Shown here in pieces: positions 1 through 7,868 of a DNA stretch of 64,000 bases. How positions within the stretch are numbered: position 1 is the first letter of the stretch; each line of letters begins with the position of its first letter. The position numbers and the translations under genes were made by a program. A model generated the notes under the pieces. The model saw only the letters and a list, made by a program, of their open reading frames with translations, was not told the origin of the DNA and made no database searches. This DNA comes from Oliverpabstia intestinalis (GTDB taxonomy: Bacteria; Bacillota; Clostridia; Lachnospirales; Lachnospiraceae): positions 62,001-126,000 of the forward strand of contig NZ_VUMS01000001.1 in assembly GCF_009696065.1 (NCBI RefSeq). The letters run 5' to 3'.

Positions 1-2
1 GG

Positions 3-149
3 GCATCGTTCGGACCGGATCCTCTGACAAAGAAGGATCGGACCCGGTGTTATCAGTTTTATGAGAGTCTGGAGCAGCAGTTCTGGACACAGATGCCGAA
101 ACAGAAAAGATTCTGGTGGAAATACATGAAAGCGTATAAAACTTCATAA
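3..149 (+). CDS. C-terminal fragment of an unrecognised protein (cut by window start)
   Basis: An open frame enters from the left edge and runs 48 codons to a TAA stop 34 bases before spoIID. The visible tail is rich in Trp, Tyr, Lys and Phe (it ends RFWWKYMKAYKTS), which looks like a basic, aromatic C-terminal helix. I do not recognise a family. Its codon use resembles the neighbouring genes and it is on the same strand as spoIID, so it is probably the preceding gene. The true start lies outside the window. Confidence 0.5.
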   Translation, partial: ASFGPDPLTKKDRTRCYQFYESLEQQFWTQMPKQKRFWWKYMKAYKTS

Positions 150-183
150 ACTAGGAAAAAGGCATCGGGCAGTCTGTGAAAAT

Positions 184-1068
184 ATGAAAGAAAAACTTCG
201 TATGATCCTGGCAGTGACAGGGATCTTTCTGTTGCTTCCTCTGCTTCTGACGGTTTTTCTGTCGGGCAGAGAAGTGTTGCGCATAAAAAAACAATGGAAT
301 ATGGAATCGCTTCTTCCCATGATGATGTGCAGGGAAATCCCCTGGGAGTATGAGGCGGAGATGAAAAAAGTACAGGCTGTTCTTACAAGGAGCAGCCTGT
401 ACTTGCGTATAGAAGAGACTGGGATGGATGGGGAAGACTGGGAACAACTGTGGAGGGAAGTGAAAGCAGCGCAGCATCAGAAAGGGTATCAGCAGGCATA
501 CCGGAGTATGGAGGCAGCAGCCAAAGATACTGAGGGGGAGATGCTTTTTTACCGGTCGAAGGTTTGTGAGGGTGTGTTTCACCGGATCAGCAGCGGTGCG
601 ACCCGTGACGGGCTGGAAGTGTTTGGAAAGATGGAGAAAGGATATCTTCTCAGTGTGGACAGCAACTGGGATATGTATGGGGAGGGCTATCTGAGCGGTC
701 ATTATTTTTCGGAGGAAGCACTGCGAAAACAGTTGGAAAAGGCATATCCCGGGCTGGTATTTACGGAAGAATCACTGGAAAAACAGATAAATATGCATAA
801 ACGGGACAAAGTGGGACACATTTTGTCCTTGACAGTTGGGAATGAAACAATCTCAGGGGAAGAATTTCGCAAGCTTCTGGAACTGCCGTCGAGTAATTTT
901 ACGATGCAGGCGGCAGACGGGAAAATTCGCTTTTTATGTAAAGGACAGGGGCACGGGCTGGGACTTTCGCAGTATGGAGGAAATGTGCTGGCGAAAGAAG
1001 GAAAATCGTATCGGGAGATTCTGCGGTATTATTTTCCGGAGTGTGAAGTGAAAAAAGAAGATTCCTGA
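184..1068 (+). CDS. spoIID: stage II sporulation protein D (SpoIID/LytB family)
   Basis: SpoIID is a membrane-anchored lytic transglycosylase that trims septal peptidoglycan during engulfment of the forespore, working with SpoIIM and SpoIIP. The 294-residue product has an N-terminal membrane segment (about residues 7-27). It then has the family core: an acidic block around E57-E59 followed by KKVQAVLTRSSLYLR, which matches the region carrying the catalytic Glu, then FHRISSGATRDG, and near the C terminus GQGHGLGLSQYGGNVLAKEG. These motifs make the assignment secure. The length is a little shorter than the roughly 340 residues of Bacillus SpoIID. The ribosome binding site is weak (AGGAAAAAGG, distant). 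It sits directly upstream of spoIIQ, an order also known from clostridia. Confidence 0.9.
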   Translation: MKEKLRMILAVTGIFLLLPLLLTVFLSGREVLRIKKQWNMESLLPMMMCREIPWEYEAEMKKVQAVLTRSSLYLRIEETGMDGEDWEQLWREVKAAQHQKGYQQAYRSMEAAAKDTEGEMLFYRSKVCEGVFHRISSGATRDGLEVFGKMEKGYLLSVDSNWDMYGEGYLSGHYFSEEALRKQLEKAYPGLVFTEESLEKQINMHKRDKVGHILSLTVGNETISGEEFRKLLELPSSNFTMQAADGKIRFLCKGQGHGLGLSQYGGNVLAKEGKSYREILRYYFPECEVKKEDS

Positions 1069-1134
1069 CCGGATAGAAAAACGGTGTATACTTCTGAAAA
1101 ATCAGGGAATTCTATAGATAAAGAATCTGGATGA

Positions 1135-1161
1135 GTAACTGGGACTGACGGGGACGGTTAC
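1135..1161. repeat. possible 27-bp GTAAC...GTTAC repeat unit
   Basis: A 27-base segment between spoIID and spoIIQ begins GTAACTG and ends CGGTTAC, the same length and ends as the 27-bp unit of the dispersed family described at 30189-30421. The interior differs and no 8-base flanking duplication is visible, so membership is uncertain. Confidence 0.3.
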
Positions 1162-1198
1162 TGGTTTTGTTCTTTAGTATAGAATAGCAGAGGTGAAG

Positions 1199-1975
1199 AT
1201 GATGAAAAAAGAAAAGACATTGCGTATGGCAGTTACCGGTGCGTTGCTTCTGACTGTGGTTGCGGCGGGAATCTCCATGTACCGGACGGATACAACGCCG
1301 AAAAAAGAAAGTAAAGCACAGCAGGAGGAAGAGAGCAAAGATGTGACGAGTAAAGATGCCGAGGCGCAGGATACCGGAGAACTGGCAAAGAATACCACAG
1401 AAAATCAGGAAGCGACTCCGTCGCCAACCATGAATCAGGATAACCCGGACAATGCAATCCCTCCGGCACAGGAAGACGAAAATGGACAGGAAACCGCAGA
1501 TGCCCGGGAATCTGCCGATACATCCGCAGCTGTGCAGCCGGAACTGAACTTTACCGAGGACAGCCAGATGCTCTGGCCGGTCAACGGTCAGGTAGTGATC
1601 GATTACAGCATGGATGCCACCACATATTTTCCGACACTGGATCAGTACAAATATAACGATGCCCTGATGCTTGGCTGCGAAAGCGGTGAGCCGGTACAGG
1701 CAGCAGCCAATGGTCAGGTGGTCTCCATCAGCGAAGATGTTGAGACAGGAACTACCATGGTCATGGATCTCGGAAACGGCTATCAGGCAACCTATGGACA
1801 GCTGAAAGACATCACCGTAGAACCGGGACAGACCGTGGAGAGCGGAACCATCCTTGGCTACGTCAGTGACCCGACAAAATATTATGTCAAAGAGGGCGCA
1901 AACCTGTACTTTGCCATGACCAAAGACGGCAATCCCATCGACCCGATGATCTATATCGAGACGGTGACAGAATAG
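1199..1975 (+). CDS. spoIIQ: SpoIIQ-like LytM/M23 domain protein, predicted inactive
   Basis: SpoIIQ sits in the forespore membrane and docks with mother-cell SpoIIIAH to build the channel across the two spore membranes. The product has a membrane helix (about residues 8-25), a low-complexity Glu/Asp/Gln/Thr linker to about residue 115, and a C-terminal LytM/M23 fold with GEPVQAAANGQVVSI and MVMDLGNGYQATYG. Active M23 enzymes carry HxxxD and HLH zinc motifs. Here the corresponding places read NDALMLG and NLYFAM, so the zinc histidines are absent and the domain is probably structural, as in Bacillus subtilis SpoIIQ. AGAGG lies 5 bases before ATG 1199; ATG 1202 is equally possible, and a GTG at 1193 would overlap the ribosome binding site. 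Confidence 0.85.
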   Translation: MMKKEKTLRMAVTGALLLTVVAAGISMYRTDTTPKKESKAQQEEESKDVTSKDAEAQDTGELAKNTTENQEATPSPTMNQDNPDNAIPPAQEDENGQETADARESADTSAAVQPELNFTEDSQMLWPVNGQVVIDYSMDATTYFPTLDQYKYNDALMLGCESGEPVQAAANGQVVSISEDVETGTTMVMDLGNGYQATYGQLKDITVEPGQTVESGTILGYVSDPTKYYVKEGANLYFAMTKDGNPIDPMIYIETVTE

Positions 1976-1979
1976 AAAG

Positions 1980-2019
1980 ATCCGTCTGTCTGGAAATTCG
2001 TTTCAGACAGGCGGATTTT
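1980..2019 (+). terminator. rho-independent terminator after spoIIQ
   Basis: ATCCGTCTGTCTG and CAGACAGGCGGAT form a 13-bp stem with one G-T pair around a short loop, followed by TTTTG. It begins five bases after the spoIIQ stop codon. Confidence 0.75.
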
Positions 2020-2216
2020 GCCGTTACATTTCCTGTATGGACAGGCGGAGGGGAATGTGCTACCATAGAGCAAAGCATTATTATTTCTATCGTCTAGGAA
2101 ATCTAATATCATATCTTTTTCAATTCCAGATTCCATATCCAGAAATCGGAATGCAGGTAATCAAAACAATCACAAAAACACCAATAAAAATCAAAACAGG
2201 AGGAGAGAAAACGAAT

Positions 2217-2573
2217 ATGTGTCAGGCAGTGGATGAAATGATAGAAGATGGAAGAAATGAAGGAAGAAAGGAAGCAACTGTGAGAATTCTGACTGGTCTG
2301 ATAAGAGATGGAATCTTATCAATAGAGGAAGCAGCGAACAGAGCGGGGATGTCAGTGGAAGAATTAAAAATAAATATTGAAAACGCAGCAAAAAATAGTA
2401 GGGTAGAAAAAAGAACAAAAGAAAGGAACGTGTATGATGAAAAAAGCATGGTGGAAAGAGGCGATTGTTTATCAGATCTACCCGAGAAGTTTTATGGATT
2501 CGAACGGGGATGGAATCGGAGATATTCCCGGCATTATCAGCAAGCTGGATTATCTGAAAGAACTGGGAATTGA
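2217..2573 (+). pseudogene. C-terminal remnant of an Rpn/PD-(D/E)XK putative transposase-nuclease
   Basis: An ATG preceded by AGGAGGAGAG opens a frame whose first 60 residues (MCQAVDEMIEDGRNEG..., then RDGILSIEEAANRAGMSVEEL) look like the C-terminal tail of the Rpn family of recombination-promoting nuclease/putative transposases. The nuclease domain that should precede it is missing. The frame then runs on through unrelated sequence and overlaps the start of the maltase gene by 140 bases, so the original stop has been lost. It may still be translated because the ribosome binding site is good, but I read it as debris of a mobile-element-associated gene. Confidence 0.5.
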
Positions 2574-4101
2574 TGTGGTGTGGCTGTGTCCGTGTTTTAA
2601 ATCACCGAACGATGACAACGGCTATGATATCTCGGATTACCGGGATATCATGGATGAGTTTGGAACGATGGATGATTTTAAGGAACTGCTGAAACAGACG
2701 CATGAACGGGGAATGAAATTGTTGCTGGATCTGGTGGTAAATCACAGTTCCGACGAACATCCCTGGTTTGTGGAATCCAGAAAATCAAAAGATAATCCAT
2801 ACCGGGATTACTACATCTGGCGAGATGGAAAAGACGGAAAAGAGCCAAATAACTGGACCTCTTATTTTTACGGTCCCGCATGGAAATACGATGAGGCGAC
2901 CGATCAGTATTACCTGCACATCTTCTCGACCAAACAGCCGGATCTAAACTGGGAGAATCCAACCGTACGGCATGAGATCTACGATATGATGAAATTCTGG
3001 CTGGATATGGGATGCGACGGTTTTCGGATGGATACGGTAAACATTTATTCCAAAACTCCGGGACTGCCGGATGGAAAACCGGGAGAAAATATCGGGGAAG
3101 AATACTTCCAGGATGGTCCGAGGATCCATGAATTCCTGCAGGAGATGAACCGGGAAGTGCTGTCAAAATATGACATCATGACGGTTGGTGAGCTGACCGG
3201 CGGATGTATCGAGGAATCTCTGCAGTATGCAAACAATGAGGGAACAGAACTTGGCATGGTCTTCCAGTCCGAACAGAACCTGATGGACTGCGGAGACAAA
3301 CGATTCAGCTACCGGAAAGTGCCACTGTCAGAATTAAAAGTCTGCTTCAGCAAATGGCAGACGTATTTTCAGGGACGGGCGTGGAACAGCCTGTACTGGA
3401 CCAACCACGATCAGCCAAGAACGGTATCTCGTCGTGGAAATGACAAAGAATACCGGAAAGAAAGCCAGAAAATGTTATACACCATGCTTCTGACCATGCA
3501 GGGAACCCCTTATATTTATCAGGAGGAAGAAATCGGTATGACCAATGTATATTTTGACAATATTGAAGACTATGACGATGTGGAGATCAGAAGCTACTGG
3601 GATCGCTATGTGGTTCACGGGGATGAAGACCCGGAAAAAACACTGGACGGTATCCACTACAGAGCCAGAGACAACGCGAGAACCCCGATGCAGTGGGATG
3701 ATTCGGAAAATGCAGGATTTACCACCGGTACCCCGTGGCTGAAAGTGAATCCAAATTATAAAGAGATCAATATAAAAGAAGCTCTGGAAGATGAGAATTC
3801 GATTTTCCACTATATGCAGCGGCTAATCCGGACGCGAAAAGAAAATGAGGTTGCTGTCTACGGTGATTTTATTGAGTATGAACCGGAAAATGAAGAGCTG
3901 TATCTGTATGAGCGAAACTTTGAAGGGAAAAAACTGTTTGTGGTACTGAATTTTACGGAGAATCACGCACAGTTCCATCTTCCGGAAGCCATTGATCCGG
4001 AAGGTTCACGGCTTCTGATCAGCAATTACGATGAAACTCCTGAATTACAGAGCAGACAGCTGCGACCGTATGAGGCAGCAGTATATCTGTGGGAAAAATA
4101 A
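2434..4101 (+). CDS. GH13_31 alpha-glucosidase (maltase-like)
   Basis: This is a cytoplasmic exo-acting alpha-glucosidase that releases glucose from short maltooligosaccharides or isomaltosides. It has 555 residues with no signal peptide. The family layout is complete: WWKEAIVYQIYPRSF at the N terminus, DLVVNHSSDEHPWF, GCDGFRMDTVN with nucleophile D200, TVGELTGG with acid/base E253, and WTNHDQPR with D326. The residue after the nucleophile is Thr (T201), followed by VNIYSKTPGLPDG as in yeast maltase. Alpha-1,6-specific relatives carry Val there, so alpha-1,4 preference is inferred. ATG 2434 follows AAAGGAAC; ATG 2437 is an alternative. No sugar transporter lies next to it. Confidence 0.92.
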   Translation: MMKKAWWKEAIVYQIYPRSFMDSNGDGIGDIPGIISKLDYLKELGIDVVWLCPCFKSPNDDNGYDISDYRDIMDEFGTMDDFKELLKQTHERGMKLLLDLVVNHSSDEHPWFVESRKSKDNPYRDYYIWRDGKDGKEPNNWTSYFYGPAWKYDEATDQYYLHIFSTKQPDLNWENPTVRHEIYDMMKFWLDMGCDGFRMDTVNIYSKTPGLPDGKPGENIGEEYFQDGPRIHEFLQEMNREVLSKYDIMTVGELTGGCIEESLQYANNEGTELGMVFQSEQNLMDCGDKRFSYRKVPLSELKVCFSKWQTYFQGRAWNSLYWTNHDQPRTVSRRGNDKEYRKESQKMLYTMLLTMQGTPYIYQEEEIGMTNVYFDNIEDYDDVEIRSYWDRYVVHGDEDPEKTLDGIHYRARDNARTPMQWDDSENAGFTTGTPWLKVNPNYKEINIKEALEDENSIFHYMQRLIRTRKENEVAVYGDFIEYEPENEELYLYERNFEGKKLFVVLNFTENHAQFHLPEAIDPEGSRLLISNYDETPELQSRQLRPYEAAVYLWEK

Positions 4102-4113
4102 AGATAAGTGAGG

Positions 4114-4158
4114 ACAACCGGAATCTGTTTTGAATAAAACGATTTCGGTTGTTTTTTT
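4114..4158 (+). terminator. rho-independent terminator after the maltase gene
   Basis: ACAACCGGAATC pairs with GATTTCGGTTGT around a 17-base loop and is followed by TTTTTTT. Confidence 0.75.
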
Positions 4159-4210
4159 GATTCCCTTTTTGAAAAGGTATGTGTATAATGAATAACGGGA
4201 AGTGAACGAA

Positions 4211-4447
4211 ATGAATTATACATATATATTACAATGCAGTGACGGAACTTATTACACCGGCTGGACGAACGATATAGCAAAACGACTGAAAACGCACAAT
4301 GAGGGGAAAGGTGCAAAATACACAAGAGCCCGTCTGCCGGTGACACTGGCATATTATGAGGCATTTGAGACAAAAGAAGAAGCCATGCGCCGGGAGTGGG
4401 AGATCAAACAGCTGACCAGAAAGCAAAAGGAGAAACTGGTTCTGTGA
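4211..4447 (+). CDS. GIY-YIG nuclease-fold small protein (YhbQ/UPF0213 type)
   Basis: A 78-residue single-domain GIY-YIG protein. [17 protein letters not shown] supplies the two tyrosine-containing strands, [17 protein letters not shown] supplies the conserved Arg region, and [16 protein letters not shown] supplies the catalytic-type Glu. Members of this family resemble the SLX1 and UvrC nuclease domain; a role in DNA metabolism is inferred and the physiological substrate is not established. ATG 4211 is chosen because GGGAAGTG precedes it; a GTG nine bases upstream would lack a ribosome binding site. It stands alone between two glycosidase genes. Confidence 0.8.
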   Translation: MNYTYILQCSDGTYYTGWTNDIAKRLKTHNEGKGAKYTRARLPVTLAYYEAFETKEEAMRREWEIKQLTRKQKEKLVL

Positions 4448-4490
4448 TTGCAGAAAAACTGGAATAAGAGGAAATGAAAGGAAGGAACAA

Positions 4491-7400
4491 ATGAAGAAAA
4501 GAGGAAAATGGTTGACTGCCATGGGACTTGCGATGCTGCTTACACTTCAGACACCTGTAGCGGCTGTAGTTGAAGCAAGTACAGATGGTGGAATACAACA
4601 GGAAATGACTGTGGAAAACCAGAAGGGGACAAAAGAGGATCGAGATGAGTCTGAAGTACAGAGCGAAGAAGAACAGAGTGAAAAACAATCTGATCTGGAA
4701 ATACAAAAGAATGATATAATTGACGAAGAAAGAACAGAAGTTATACCGCAGGAAGCTTCACAGATGTCGGAATCTGTAAAGAAAGAGCAGATAATCTATA
4801 CCTGGAAATACGATGCAGAAATCGGCTGGCAGCTATGGAAAAGTGAGGGGGAAGAGGAAGAAAAAATCTGTGCACCGGGAGTTTATATTTTAAAAGATGG
4901 TATTTACTATCTGGGTGTGTATGAAACAGAAGATAAAGAAGTAAGCAGAATCAAAGAGGAAGAGCCAGAGCAAGGTGTGTTGAAAGAAGGAATGGTTTCT
5001 GTCACAGATACTACACCAGTGATAACGGACGAGGAAAAAGAAATTATTTTGCAGGAAGGTACATATTACTTTTCTTATGAGACCGGGGGAGAAGAGGAGA
5101 GTCAACAACCGAGAGATGGAAAATATCTTACCAATACATGGGTGCATCCGGGAGAAGATGTGTCTGTCTGGTATTATGTAAACAAAGAGGGCGTGCAGGA
5201 AGATCCTGCATTGCACGAAGGACCTATGCAGAATGAAACGGGTTATTTTTATCTGGATAAACAGGGGAAAAGTCAGTCGGGTAAGTTTAAAATTAATGGC
5301 GTTATTTATAACTATGACGGAAAAGGAAACAGAAGTCAGATTCGTGATGGATGGCAGCAGGATGGAAACAACTGGTATTATATAGAAAATGGTCAGCAGG
5401 CAACGGGATGGAAAAATCTTCAGAGCAACTGGTATTATTTGAATCCGCAAAATGGAATATTACAAAAAGGAGTTTTCAGAGATTATACAGGAACATTATA
5501 TTATGCGGACAGTAACGGAAGAATGATTTCCGGAAATGGGTGGAAGCAGATAGGAACGGCCTGGTATTGGCTGCAAGCTGGCGGAGCATTGACAACCGGA
5601 TGGATCAATACCGGAGGTAACTGGTATTATCTGGATCCCAATACCGGAGCAATGCATACCGGATGGTATCAGGTAAACGGAAGCTGGTATTATTCTGATG
5701 GAAGCGGGATGATGCAGTCCGGAGGCTGGATAAACCTTGGAGGAACATGGTACTATCTGGGTGGAAGCGGAGCAATGTATACAGGCTGGTTGAACCTTGG
5801 AGGGAAGTGGTATTATCTGGATCCTGGAAGCGGAGCAATGAGAACCGGTTGGTACCGGGATGGGGCAACCTGGTATTATTCTGACGGAAGCGGAGCGATG
5901 GTATCCGGAGGCTGGTTGAATCAGGGAGGAACGTGGTACTATCTGAGCGGAAGCGGAGCAATGTACACAGGCTGGTTGAATCTTGGAGGGAAGTGGTATT
6001 ATCTGGATCCCGGAAGTGGAGCAATGAGAACCGGCTGGTATCGAGATGGAGCAACCTGGTATTATTCTAACGGAAGCGGAGCGATGCAGTCCGGAGGCTG
6101 GATAAACCTTGGAGGAACGTGGTACTATCTGAGTGGAAGCGGAGCAATGTATACAGGCTGGTTAAATCAGGGAGGAAGCTGGTATTATCTGGATGGAAAC
6201 AGTGGAGCAATGCATACCGGTTGGTATCAGGTAAATGGAAGCTGGTATTATTCTGACGGAAGCGGAAAGGTGGAAGCTGGACGTTGGATGAATCAGGGAG
6301 AAACCTGGTATTACCTTAGTGGAAGCGGTGCCGCTTTCACAGGATGGCAAAAGATTGGAAATACCTGGTATTATTTCTATGATGATTGCCGTATGGCAGC
6401 GAATACCTGGATCAATAATTACTATGTCAATAGCGACGGTGCCTGGAGTGATACGGCTACAGTAATGCCGGGTGCAACATATAATTACGCATTCCCAACA
6501 GCACAGACCAAAAAAGGATTACAGGTAAAAGATGGCATGGAAGATGATGCCAGCAATCTTGGGGTGAAACATGCAGTTGTCAATATTGCTTTAAACCATG
6601 TGGCATCTGGAAGTGGTATTGAATATCAATATCAGGGGAAAACATATTATATGAATACCGGGTATATCCATGAACTGGATCGTCAGATTAAAGAGCTTCA
6701 TAACAGAGGCATGGTTCTTACTGCTGTTATCGTTCTTCAATGGAATTACCAGCAACAGGATCTGATTCTTCCTGGAGCACGTAGTTATGGATATAATCTT
6801 TATGGATGGAATACGCAGGAGGCAACAGGGAAGCAGCATCTGGAAGCAATTTGCTCTTTCTTGGCAAATCGATATGCGGCACCGGATATGGGCGTGGTAA
6901 ACTGGATTTGTGGTAATGAAGTTAATGCCTGGAAAGATTATCATTACAGCGGTAGTGTGGGATTTGATCAGTATATGGAATACTATGCGCAGGCATACCA
7001 GCTGTTATACAATTGTGTGAAACATGCATACAGTAACGGACGTATCTATATGTCAATTGACCATACATGGACGTATAACCGCAGAGCTAATTGTTATACC
7101 AGTAAGAGTGTGTTGGATCGTTTTGCGCAGCTGATGAATCAGAAAGGTATTTCAGACTGGATGATCGCATTTCATCCATATCCGGCACCGGAATTACAGT
7201 CAGATTTCTGGAATCGGACACTGGATGTAATTGACAGTGAAAATTCGCCGATTATTACCATGGCCAATCTTTCATATTTTACGGAATATGTAAAGAAAAA
7301 TTATGGTGCAGGTAAAAGGATTATTCTGTCAGAATGTGGATTTACATCTGTTACAAACGGGAATGACAGACAGGATATTCAGGCTGCAGCGATTGCGTAC

Positions 7401-7679
7401 GGTTATTATCTTGCAGAGACAAATGACATGGTGGATTCTTTTGTTGTACATCGACAGGTAGATCACAGTGCAGAAACACAGCAGGGATTTCATCTTGGAT
7501 TATGGACATGTAAGCCCGGATCGACAGAAACTGCAGACAGTAAAAAACAGGCATATGATGTGTTCAAATACATGGACACAAAACAGTATATGACATATAC
7601 AAAATTTGCCCTTCCACTGATTAAAAAAAACAGCTGGGAACAGGCAGTTTCAGGATTTAACCCGGCGAAATTCACCTAA
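4491..7679 (+). CDS. secreted cell-wall-binding-repeat protein with DUF5722 glycosidase-like domain
   Basis: A 1062-residue exported protein. A signal peptide (MKKRGKWLTAMGLAMLLTLQ..., cleavage near residue 30) is followed by a long Glu/Gln-rich acidic segment to about residue 215. From roughly residue 286 to 650 come about 17 cell-wall-binding repeats of around 20 residues (GW...GGxWYYLDxxSGAMxTG), of the choline-binding repeat type, which should hold the protein on the cell envelope. The last 400 residues look like a DUF5722 TIM-barrel domain. Two glutamates stand where clan GH-A enzymes carry acid/base and nucleophile, E810 in WICGNEVNAW and E948 in ILSECGF; calling them catalytic is inference. 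A putative surface hydrolase of unknown substrate. ATG 4491 follows GGAAGGAAC. Confidence 0.8.
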   Translation: MKKRGKWLTAMGLAMLLTLQTPVAAVVEASTDGGIQQEMTVENQKGTKEDRDESEVQSEEEQSEKQSDLEIQKNDIIDEERTEVIPQEASQMSESVKKEQIIYTWKYDAEIGWQLWKSEGEEEEKICAPGVYILKDGIYYLGVYETEDKEVSRIKEEEPEQGVLKEGMVSVTDTTPVITDEEKEIILQEGTYYFSYETGGEEESQQPRDGKYLTNTWVHPGEDVSVWYYVNKEGVQEDPALHEGPMQNETGYFYLDKQGKSQSGKFKINGVIYNYDGKGNRSQIRDGWQQDGNNWYYIENGQQATGWKNLQSNWYYLNPQNGILQKGVFRDYTGTLYYADSNGRMISGNGWKQIGTAWYWLQAGGALTTGWINTGGNWYYLDPNTGAMHTGWYQVNGSWYYSDGSGMMQSGGWINLGGTWYYLGGSGAMYTGWLNLGGKWYYLDPGSGAMRTGWYRDGATWYYSDGSGAMVSGGWLNQGGTWYYLSGSGAMYTGWLNLGGKWYYLDPGSGAMRTGWYRDGATWYYSNGSGAMQSGGWINLGGTWYYLSGSGAMYTGWLNQGGSWYYLDGNSGAMHTGWYQVNGSWYYSDGSGKVEAGRWMNQGETWYYLSGSGAAFTGWQKIGNTWYYFYDDCRMAANTWINNYYVNSDGAWSDTATVMPGATYNYAFPTAQTKKGLQVKDGMEDDASNLGVKHAVVNIALNHVASGSGIEYQYQGKTYYMNTGYIHELDRQIKELHNRGMVLTAVIVLQWNYQQQDLILPGARSYGYNLYGWNTQEATGKQHLEAICSFLANRYAAPDMGVVNWICGNEVNAWKDYHYSGSVGFDQYMEYYAQAYQLLYNCVKHAYSNGRIYMSIDHTWTYNRRANCYTSKSVLDRFAQLMNQKGISDWMIAFHPYPAPELQSDFWNRTLDVIDSENSPIITMANLSYFTEYVKKNYGAGKRIILSECGFTSVTNGNDRQDIQAAAIAYGYYLAETNDMVDSFVVHRQVDHSAETQQGFHLGLWTCKPGSTETADSKKQAYDVFKYMDTKQYMTYTKFALPLIKKNSWEQAVSGFNPAKFT
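5595..6338 (+). repeat. 186-bp higher-order tandem repeat inside the cell-wall-binding region
   Basis: The segment ACAGGCTGGTT, which starts each block, recurs at 5781, 5967 and 6153, exactly 186 bases apart, with a weaker related block starting near 5595. One block is 62 codons and contains three cell-wall-binding repeats. The blocks are nearly identical in DNA, including silent positions, which points to recent duplication or gene conversion. Confidence 0.8.
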
Positions 7680-7742
7680 GATCAGACAATAAAAATACAA
7701 CAAAAAACAATTTTCATATCAAAAAGACAAGTAGTATAATAG

Positions 7743-7784
7743 GACTGTACCTGAGAACTAAAATTCGGGTACAGTCTTTCTTTA
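7743..7784 (+). terminator. terminator hairpin between the cell-wall-binding gene and the alpha-galactosidase gene
   Basis: GACTGTACC and GGGTACAGTC pair around AACTAAAATT, followed by TTTCTTT. A TATAAT sequence lies only three bases upstream of the hairpin (7736-7741), so the stem could also sit at the very start of a transcript. Confidence 0.7.
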
Positions 7785-7868
7785 TGTATATAACGAGTGA
7801 AAGCCTGTGTCTGCAAAAGACATGGACTTGTTTTATAAAAATGTATGGGGAAAAGGAGAAGTAAAACT

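Noticed and set aside
2037-2216. Upstream extension of the Rpn remnant frame from 2037.
   Set aside because: No family similarity and no ribosome binding site; the good site is before the ATG at 2217.
5595-6338. Regularly spaced repeats that could suggest a CRISPR array.
   Set aside because: They are in frame, encode cell-wall-binding repeats, and have no unique spacers.
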